Positions 43,143 to 52,300 of a DNA stretch of 64,000 nt are shown here, piece after piece. This DNA is from Methylomicrobium lacus LW14 (GTDB lineage: Bacteria > Pseudomonadota > Gammaproteobacteria > Methylococcales > Methylomonadaceae), in NCBI RefSeq assembly GCF_000527095.1, contig NZ_AZUN01000001.1, positions 620,001 to 684,000 of the forward strand, read 5' to 3'. The stretch's first letter is position 1. The number at the start of each line of letters is the position of its first letter. The position numbers were made by a program, and so were the translations under genes. The notes under the pieces are model-generated. The model saw nothing but the letters and a program-made list of their open reading frames with translations, did not search any database and was not told the origin of the DNA.

Positions 43143-43589
43143 ATGCCAATCATTACCGGACAAACCGCATGTCAAATTTCTGCTACCGGACTCGGTGCTG
43201 TAGTCGGAGCGATTAGTACGGGAGGTAATGCGCTCGCGATTCTAGTGACGGGCGGAGCAGGTTACCTACTTGGCCGAGTAGTTTGCCGAATACCTGCGAT
43301 TGAAAGAGCATTCGATAGGGCAGTCGGTGCGGGCGATTGGAGACAGTTCGAGCAAGTGCTGGCCGATCCAAAGGTCCGAGAGCAAGCCGTAGCAGCCATT
43401 TCGGATGAAACGAGTGTCTCGCAGCAACAAGGAGAGCAGATTTGGGATGCCATTGTTTTGCGTCTTGTGTCCGACCGAAATGCGCTGGTCGGTTCAGGTG
43501 AATTCCACGCTGCACGTCATCATCCTCCAACAGGAAGTATTAAGCACGGAATCTCCGCCATCACGCTGGTTGTAAGTGGTCAGTCTTGA
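43143..43589 (+). CDS. Gly-rich small membrane protein, unknown function
   Basis: A 148-residue protein counted from the ATG with GGAG seven bases upstream; a longer frame starting at 43077 lacks such a site. The N-terminal half is hydrophobic and glycine-rich with GxxxG spacing (ATGLGAVVGAISTGGNALAI and LVTGGAGYLLGRVVCRI), like the product at 40098. The rest is polar and helical (ADPKVREQAVAAISDETSVS). No family is recognised. Confidence 0.55.
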   Translation: MPIITGQTACQISATGLGAVVGAISTGGNALAILVTGGAGYLLGRVVCRIPAIERAFDRAVGAGDWRQFEQVLADPKVREQAVAAISDETSVSQQQGEQIWDAIVLRLVSDRNALVGSGEFHAARHHPPTGSIKHGISAITLVVSGQS

Positions 43590-43660
43590 GGCTCGCAAAC
43601 GATGACTAGCCATTCCATGCTGACTCCTAACGTCAAATATTAGCCCCAAAAAGAGCGGCC

Positions 43661-44264
43661 ATGCCATTGCAACAGCCTACAAAAGAGCTTTTACGCTTCT
43701 TACAGAAAAATCCGCATATTCGAGCGAGGATCGCTGCACCGGCAAACGGCACACTGCTCTATGCCGGTTCTTTCTTCAAACCAACTGGAGGAGCTAAAAC
43801 GCACTTCTCCTGAAGTTTTAACAAAACAGCTCTTGCCGGAGGTGCTCGCAAGGATTACTACACCTGGTTAACCATACCCCACACTGCTTGCTTGGGCGAA
43901 GTCGATCGACAACCTTTTTCCATGGAAAGAGAATGGCTTCATTGCATGGCGTGCGTTGTCAGGTATCTATGCGTCTAAAGCTATTGGATCTGTATCGTTC
44001 TATATCGGCTCTGGGGTTAGCAAGTCCAACAAGGTGTTTGCGGCAACTGAGATTCCGGTCTTGTTAAGAAATCCCCATGTTGACCCTGTCACAAAGGACA
44101 TTCTTAGTTATTACCAGCGTTGTATTCAGTCCGGTCAGACTGCTATCAACTTCGGCTTTATAGGGGGCTAACTTGCCGTTGGTTTTCTTTACTTTGATGC
44201 GTCGGGAATCATCCCAGGCATTTCAGGCTTCTGGCTAGGGCTGCTTCTCATTGGTATTAGGTAA
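43661..44264 (+). pseudogene. Decayed gene with frameshifts and stops, unknown product
   Basis: Fragments in different frames join into one plausible protein. It starts PLQQPTKELLRFLQKNPHIR at 43661, shifts frame near 43770 to EELKRTSPEVLTKQLLPEVL, meets a stop, shifts again to PTLLAWAKSIDNLFPWKENG and SKAIGSVSFYIGSGVSKSNK, meets an in-frame TAA at 44169-44171, and ends with FDASGIIPGISGFWLGLLLI. At least two frameshifts and one stop are needed, so the gene is dead. The last part is hydrophobic, as in the neighbouring small membrane proteins. The family is not recognised. Confidence 0.6.
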
Positions 44265-44928
44265 ATCAGTGACTTGTGCTATCCAAGAAAGCCAAACTAA
44301 CCTAGCAAAGAAAGGGCTGGCCGTTTCTGGAACTGTTGCAACGGCATCGGGTTCTCATGGATAGAACTATTGAGTTTCGCTGCTGGGCAAACGCTGAAGT
44401 CGTCGAGCTATTGAAGGTGGCTGGCACGGCGCCAACATGGCTTCAATGTACGTCGCTTTGACCATGGCAGAGAAAGTCGTTTCGGCAGCAGGACTTGCTG
44501 ATGGCAATCGCTGTAGCTGCCAATGCTCCACCCCATGTAATTGCGCCAACACAGCACTCCAGTAAGTAGTTGCAATAAAGCATCTCACCCTCATAGTGAA
44601 CAACATTCCGATGCAGTGTGATCTTGTCGGCCAGGTTGCGGGCGAAAACGCCATGCCGGGTGAAACCACGATCCTTCTGCTCCTGCGTCTATTGGAAATC
44701 CATCTGATGACGCAGACTCAGAGCATTCTTAACCGCCGATAGCATAAGATGGCTTCGCAGCAACTGAACCATGCCGCTGCCTGAACAAAATCAGGTGCTG
44801 TGAAAATTCTTTATGGGATATGGTATGAAAAAGTAACTCACAAGTGTTGGCTAATTCAGGCTTCGCTTAATTAATAGTTAACATGAAAATTATAAACTAA
44901 TCACATTTTTATGTCCTAGGGAATTACT
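44265..44928. other. Degraded or non-coding DNA before the autotransporter
   Basis: About 660 bases without a supported gene. Parts of the minus strand read as disconnected protein-like pieces (AETTFSAMVKATYIEAML; LSAVKNALSLRHQMDFQ followed by a stop), which suggests another broken gene of unknown type. Downstream of 44800 the sequence is AT-rich and includes CTAATTCAGGCTT, resembling the core of the 24-base repeats. It probably contains the promoter of the autotransporter gene. Confidence 0.4.
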
Positions 44929-46176
44929 ATGTTTTTGGATCACTCAGTTGTAGTTAATAAAAACGGCACATCTTCTTTGCGGCCAGACTATAAATTGGCT
45001 GTTATTCTGCTATCGCTGGGCTTGATGGGTAAGGCTGAGGCAGGCAACACATTACCCCCCGATATTTTGGAGGGGCTAGGGGGGAACTCTGAAGTCATTG
45101 ACTCATTAACTCCGGGGCAAATAGCTGGTCAGGTTAACTCCTCTTTCAGCCAATCTGGTGGTCAAAACTCGATTGTGTCGCGACGCTTGCTTGAGATTCG
45201 CAAACAAATAAAAGAAGGTGAGAGTTCAGATGGAGTTAAGGTCAGCTCAAATGGGCTGTTAAGGGGGCAAGCATTGGGGGGGGCTGCGGGTGATACTGTA
45301 TCAGCGGGAGGTTTGCTTGATGACCGGCTGGGTGTCTATGTCACCGGCCATTTTAGTAAAGGCGATCGTATCAGCACCGAATGGGAAAAAGGCTTCGATA
45401 CGGATAATGCCGGCGTCCTGTTGGGAGCAGACTATCGATTGACCGATCGGATTGTATTGGGCTCCGCCTTTGGGTATACGGATGACAAATCTCAATTCTT
45501 TCATAATCAAGGTCATTTGATCAATAGAGGCTATAGCGGCTCTATCTATGGCTCTTATAACATAACGGATAATTTGTATTTTGATGGCGTGTTTACGTAT
45601 ACTCACAACGACTATGAATCAGTACGAGAGCTAATATTTCCTGACGAACAAGGGCGTCTGATTACCGGAAGCGCTAGTTCATCGCCTCAAGGTGATCAAC
45701 ATCGTTTCAGTTTTGGCGCAGGCTATGACTTGCCGATGGGGAGCTGGACTGTTGGGCTGAGGGCGCGCACAGAGTACGGTCGCACCAATATTAATGCCTA
45801 TTCGGAGGAGGGGCAGACGCCTTATAACTTGCTCGTAGACAAGCAATTCAACGACTCAGTCCTTACTGATTTAGGTTGGCAGATCAGTTATGCTTATAGC
45901 ACGCCTTTTGGCGTCTTGCAGCCGCAATTGAACTTAGATTGGGAGCACGAGTTCAAGAATAATAGTCGCGATATTGTGGTTCATTACAATGACTTCAATA
46001 ATCTTCCCTCTACTTTAAGAACTAATAATCCGGATCGCGATTATTTAGTCTTTCGAGCTGGTATGAGTGCGATTTTGACTCATGGCATCTCTTCTTTTGT
46101 TCAATATGAAACCCTGCTGGATCACCGCTATGATACGCTTCACACTGCTAGTTTAGGGGTGCGATGGGAATTCTAA
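44929..46176 (+). CDS. Autotransporter-type outer membrane beta-barrel protein
   Basis: A 415-residue protein. An N-terminal hydrophobic segment (LAVILLSLGLMGKAEA) looks like a signal peptide placed after an extended N-terminus. A short passenger-like region of about 80 residues and a linker lead into a C-terminal autotransporter beta domain from about residue 130 (DRLGVYVTGHFSKGDRIS; LLGADYRLTDRIVLGSAFGY; FGAGYDLPMGSWTVGLRART), ending in the barrel signature VRWEF. With so little passenger it may serve as a pore or anchor. The huge protease/Calx-beta protein begins 125 bases downstream on the same strand, so the two may cooperate at the cell surface (inference). Confidence 0.8.
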   Translation: MFLDHSVVVNKNGTSSLRPDYKLAVILLSLGLMGKAEAGNTLPPDILEGLGGNSEVIDSLTPGQIAGQVNSSFSQSGGQNSIVSRRLLEIRKQIKEGESSDGVKVSSNGLLRGQALGGAAGDTVSAGGLLDDRLGVYVTGHFSKGDRISTEWEKGFDTDNAGVLLGADYRLTDRIVLGSAFGYTDDKSQFFHNQGHLINRGYSGSIYGSYNITDNLYFDGVFTYTHNDYESVRELIFPDEQGRLITGSASSSPQGDQHRFSFGAGYDLPMGSWTVGLRARTEYGRTNINAYSEEGQTPYNLLVDKQFNDSVLTDLGWQISYAYSTPFGVLQPQLNLDWEHEFKNNSRDIVVHYNDFNNLPSTLRTNNPDRDYLVFRAGMSAILTHGISSFVQYETLLDHRYDTLHTASLGVRWEF

Positions 46177-46301
46177 ATTCATGATGTTTTAATAAGCGTC
46201 CAGTAAAAAAATAATTTCCATATTTGAAGTTGACCTGCCTGATTATTTAAAATCAGGCAGGTCATCAGCATTGAAGTTAATCCAAGCTGAGGATATAGAG
46301 A

Positions 46302-49300
46302 ATGGCGACAACGACAGTCGGCTTAAAAAACGAGCATCTACTCACCCTAGTGTCTAAGGCTATTTCTGATGGTAAATATAACTATCAAGAACTCCTCGAT
46401 CTGCTCCAGACGGCGGCTATTCAAGGAGTTACTGAAACGGAATGGACCGATCTAAAAACGATATATAGCAATTATCAAAGCATTTTGGGTGATGCAGCAA
46501 GTCGCGACTATTTAAAAGCCATTTTCTATAACGTCATCTTCGGCAATCCCGCGAATGAAACATGGTGGGGCGGTTCCAAGCCAGAGCCCCTGGGCAATTT
46601 ACAAGCCGGCTCTACTGAGCAGCAGGTTGTACGCTTGATTGATAAGTGGTTTTTGGGGCTAGATTTACCGTTGACGGTTAGCGGAGAGAAGGCACTAAAG
46701 AGCAAGGACGGCTCCAGTGCCTTTGTTTATAAAACTGCTGATGGTGATCTGTTTTTCGAAGGTGCAAGCGAAAAAGACATCGTACAAGGACAAGCCCAAA
46801 CATGCTATTTGCTGTCGGCTTTAGGCTCAATCGCCAGGGTAAAAAGTCAGTTTATTTACGATGATTTCATCGATAATGGTAACGGCACCTATGGTGTGAA
46901 ACTGTATGCCAATGGCGAACCCGCTTACACTACAGTGAATCTCAGTTTACCTACTTACAAAACGAACGGCAAACTGGTATTTGTGAGTGACGATGTGAAT
47001 AGAACGCTCAATGGAGAACTTTGGATTTCTCTGTTGGAAAAAGCCTATGCCCAATTTAATTCTCAATTCAATACCCAGGAATTCTCCGCTCAAGAAGTAA
47101 GGCTCTTACGTCTTCATGACAATAAGGATGTTGATTACTCGGAGTTGCCATGGTCCAAAGAAAATAGTTACACGGCCATAGGCAGATCATTTGCGCAAGC
47201 CATTAAACAGTTTACCAATCTCAATTACAAATATTACTCCTCCTTTTTAAAGGATAAGGGTTTAAATGATGACAGCGACTCAGGCGTGTTGTATTCGGAA
47301 GACCCTAAAACTTACAAACAAACACTGATCGATGCCCTCAATGCTGGGGAAATAGGCTGGTTAGCGGCCTATGGTGCGACTACAGATAGATCCCATAAAG
47401 TATTCAACTTTATCCAGGGACATGCCTTTATGTTACTGGGGTACAACCCTGAAACCGATAAATTTATTTTCAGAAATCCTTGGGGCGGGGCGGTTCAAAC
47501 CCTCTCATACAACTCTGAATTTGAAGTGCCCATAGAATATTTCTGGAACAAATATGTCAAAGCTGTCGTGGCTATCTCCGACTCAACCTTAGCGGACCCG
47601 GTTTTTAGTTATACGATTGGTGTTCAGGGTGCGGATACGGTGAGTGAAGGCGGAAACCTAACCTTTGCCGTTACACGCAACGCCAGCGGCGCAGAGTCAA
47701 CGATTTATGTGAGCACGGTTCAGGATACTGCCAATAACAGTGATTATTTGGGCTTCAACAAGGTCGCGATAACATTTTCCAAGTCCGACACCACGAAGTT
47801 GGTCACCGTTGACACCTACGCGGATACCCTCAGTGAAGAGACAGAGTCTTTGCATCTTAATCTGTATCAATCGTATGATGATGCTTCTTCTGTTACCTCT
47901 CAAAAAGCCTATATTGAAAATGTTGCTAGCACACAGGATTACAGTTATACGATTGATAGCAAGGAAAGCACGGCCAAGGAAGGCGGCACGGTTATCTTTA
48001 CGATTACCCGTAATGGCATGGGTTCTTCCTCTACGGTTTATCTGAGTACGATAAATGGCAACGCGGATGGCGCCGATTACAAAGGTTTTGAGAAGGGAGC
48101 CTTGAGATTCGAGGATTTTGAAGAGAGTAAGGTTGTCAGAATTAATACTCTTACCGATAGCTTGAGCGAAGACACCGAAACGTTCTCCTTGGATCTGTAT
48201 AAAAACATTACTGACACAGATAAGGCGGTCAGTGCAACCGGTTATATCCAGGATCAGTTCTTATCTACCTATACCTACCTCGTTACCTCTAGCGCCAGCG
48301 CACCCGATGCGGCCGCAAAAGAAGGCGGTGAAGTGACTTTCACGATCCTGCGTAGCGGTACCGGAGACGCATCTACGGTCTATGTTTCCACAAGTTTTGG
48401 TACGGCTGACCCAACCGACTACATAGGGCTGAATAAACAAGCGATTACCTTTGCGCCCAATCAACAAAAAGCGACCGTCACGGTCAAGATCAATCAGGAC
48501 TGGCTGCTGGAAGAGGATGAGTTTTTTACCCTTGATCTCTACAAAACCAGTGCAGATGCCATTTATACAACCTATGCGCCCGCTTTTATACGGGGTATCA
48601 GGGAAAGTGACATCATAACAGATTCCCAAGGTGACATCGTTGACTTAAATACAACGGACGAGACGTTATACAACTACACCATTATCCATGACGCAAGTTC
48701 GGGGGCTAATGAAGGGGACGAAATAACGTTTACCATTACTCGCTCTGACAGCGGAACGCCGTCAACCGTTTATCTGAGCACCTCCGGCAGCAGCGCTGAC
48801 AGCAGTGATTTTGCCGTTTATGACAAATATCGACTCGATTTTAAGGCAGATGAACGGGTCAAACCCTTTAAAGTCAAGACGTACCATGACAGCACAACTG
48901 AAGATAAAGAAAGTTTTTCGCTCAATCTCTATAGAAATTATGCGGACAGCAACCCTGCACTCCATAGTTCCGCCGATATTCAGAACGTAACCCCCGTTTA
49001 TAGCTATACCCTCAGCGCAGATGCGTCGGTATCCGAAGGCGATGCACTGACGGTGACCATCACCCGTTCGGGTGACAATGACTCAGAATCGACCGTTTAT
49101 CTGCACGCCTCAGGGAGTGCAGACGCCTTTGATTTTGAGCAGCCCTATTTTAGGGCGATTACCTTTAACTCTTCCGGATCCCAAACGATTACCCTAGACA
49201 CTTACCAGGACAGTATCGATGAGGGCACCGAAGAGTTCAATTTGCTGCTATTCGACAGTTACGCCGATGCACTCAATTACACGGTGTCTGAACATGCGCA

Positions 49301-52300
49301 TGTTAGCCTGCAAAACGTCAAACCACCCGTCAACTACGACTATGACATCACCAACGTTACGTCCGTTGTTGAAGGGGATTCGATAACGTTTACGATTACT
49401 CGCAGCAGCACGGAAACAGCGTCCACGGTCTACCTAAAGACCTACGGTAGTGCGGACGGCAGTGATTATGATGAGACCAAGTGGCAAAACCAGTCCGTGG
49501 TCTTTGAAGATGGCAAAGCTAGTAAAACGGTAACGCTCGACACTTATTCGGATAAGTTGGTAGAGGGCAATGAATACGTCGCCTTGGGGCTGTACCGAAG
49601 CTACCAAGATCTCCTCAATTACACTGAGTACACACAGAGTTATATTACCATTCAGGACGGACTCCCCCCCAGCACATCCACCTACAGCATCACTGGCAGC
49701 AACTCCCCAGTGATTGAAGGCGCTCTGGTGACCTTTACCGTTACCCGGAGCGGCAGTAGCGCCGCGTCGAGCGTGTATCTGAGCACCTGGAATGGTACGG
49801 CGACAGGCAGCGATTATGCCGTGCAGGATAATGTGCGGTTTGACTTTGCTGATGGCGAACTCCAAAAAACCGTGACCATTGCCACCTCTGCCGATACGGA
49901 AGAGGAGGGCGATGAGTCATTTACGCTAGGGGTATACGCCAGTGCTTCCGATGCCCAGAACCGTAATAATGCCTTGAGCGTAGAGTCGGCGACTATTGCG
50001 GACAAGGTCAGTTACAGCATCAGCAGCAACTCCCCGGTGGTTGAAGGGGCTCCGATGACCTTTACCGTTACCCGGAGCGGCAGTAGCGCTGCGTCGAGCG
50101 TGTATCTGAGCACTGTGAACGGCACGGCGACCGGCGGCAGCGATTATGCCGTGCAGGATAATGTGCGGTTTGACTTTGCTGATGGCGAACTCCAAAAAAC
50201 CGTGACCATTGCCACCTCTGCCGATACGGAAGTGGAGGGCGATGAGTCATTTACGCTAGGGGTATACGCCAGTGCCGCCGATGCCCAGAACCGTAATAAT
50301 GCCTTGAGCGTAGGGTCGGCGACCATTGCGGACAAGGTCAGTTACAGCATCAGCAGCAACTCCCCCGTGGTTGAAGGGGCTCCGGTGACCTTTACCGTTA
50401 CCCGGAGCGGCAGCAGTAGCGCCGCGTCGAGCGTGTATTTGAGTACCACGAACGGTACAGCTGACGGCAGCGATTACAGCGTGCAGGATAATGTGCGGTT
50501 TGACTTTGCTGATGGCGAACTCCAAAAAACCGTGACCATTGCTACCTCTGCCGATACGGAAGAGGAGGGCGATGAGTCTTTTACGCTAGGGGTATACGCC
50601 AGTGCTTCCGATGCCCAGAACGGTAATAATGCCTTGAGCGTGGGTTCGGCGACAATTACGGACAACGTCAGTTATAGCATCATCAGCAATTCCCCTGTGG
50701 TTGAAGGCGAACCGGTGACATTTACGATTACCCGCAGCGGCAGCAGTAGTTTAGCGGCGGGCGTGTATCTGAGCACCTGGGACGGAACGGCGACCAGTGG
50801 CAGTGATTATGCCGGGCTGGATAAAACGCTGTTTGAGTTTGCACCCAATCAAACCAGCAGAACGGTTACCATCCCCACCCACGTAGATACAGAACTCGAG
50901 AGCAGTGAGTATTTCTCGCTAGGCTTGTTTGCTACCTATGAAGATGCGCTCAATAATCATTATGTGAGCTGGGACTCAGCCACTATTACGGATAATACCA
51001 GCTATAGCGTTACCCGCACCAGCAACGACCCGGTGGTTGAAGGCGATCCGGTAACCTTTCGCGTCACCCGCAGCGGCAGCAGCACGGCCCTGGCGGTGGA
51101 CGTGTACGTCAAATTCCGGGACGGCAGCGCCGAAGACAGCCAGGATTATATCGCCCCGAACATGCGCGTGCATTTTGAGCCGGGCGAAACCCAACGGGTC
51201 GTGGACGTGGCTACCTTGCTCGATACCCAGCTTGAGAATGAGGAGGCTTTCTGGCTGGACCTGTATGCGACGCTGGACGAGGCGATTGCCGGGAGCAATG
51301 TGCTGGCTTCGGCAGAAGGCGCGATCGAGGACGATACCCACTATGCGTTAACCGGCGACGATACGGCGATCGAAGGTGCTCCGGTAACCTTTCGCGTCAC
51401 CCGCAGCGGCAGCAGCACCGCCCTGGCGGCGGACGTGTACGTCAAATTCCGGGACGGCAGCGCCGAAGACAGCCAGGATTATATCGCCCCGAACATGCGC
51501 GTGCATTTTGAGCCGGGCGAAACCCAACGGGTCGTGGACGTGGCTACCTTGCTCGATACCAAGCTTGAGAATGAGGAGGCTTTCTGGCTGGACCTGTATG
51601 CGACGCTGGACGAGGCGATTGCCGGGAGCAATGTGCTGGCTTCGGCAGAAGGCGCGATCGAGGACGATACCCACTATGCGTTAACCGGCGACGATACGGC
51701 GATCGAAGGCGCTCCGGTAAGTTTTACGGTAACCCGCAGCGGCAGCAGCACCGCCCTGGCGGCGGACGTGTACGTCAAATTCCGGGACGGCAGCGCCGAA
51801 GCCAGCCAGGATTATATCGCCCCGAACATGCGCGTGCATTTTGAGCCGGGCGAAACCCAACGGGTCGTGGACGTGGCCACCTTGCTCGATACCCAGCTTG
51901 AGGATGAGGAGACTTTCTGGCTGGACCTGTATGCGACGCTGGACGAGGCGATTGCCGGGAGCAATGTGCTGGCTTCGGCAGAATGCGCGATCGAGGACGA
52001 TACCCACTATGCGTTAACCGGCGACGATACGGCGATCGAAGGCGCTCCGGTAAGTTTTACGGTGACCCGCAGCGGCAGCAGCACCGCCCTAGCGGCGGAC
52101 GTGTATGTCAAATTCCGTGACGGCAGCGCCGAAGCCGGCCAAGATTATATTGCCCCGAACCAACTCGTGCATTTTGAGCCGGGCCAAACTGAACAGGCCG
52201 TGGACGTGGCGACCTTGCTCGATACCCAGATTGAGAATGAGGAGACTTTCTGGCTGGACCTGTATGCGACACTGGACGATGCGATTGCCGGGGGGAACAT

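Noticed and set aside
44367..44669. 100-codon minus-strand frame before the autotransporter
   Set aside because: Protein-like pieces occur in several frames with intervening stops; better read as degraded DNA than as a gene.
49434..52007. Repeated minus-strand frames inside the giant gene
   Set aside because: Their 330/333-base spacing equals the Calx-beta repeat period; they are antisense shadows.
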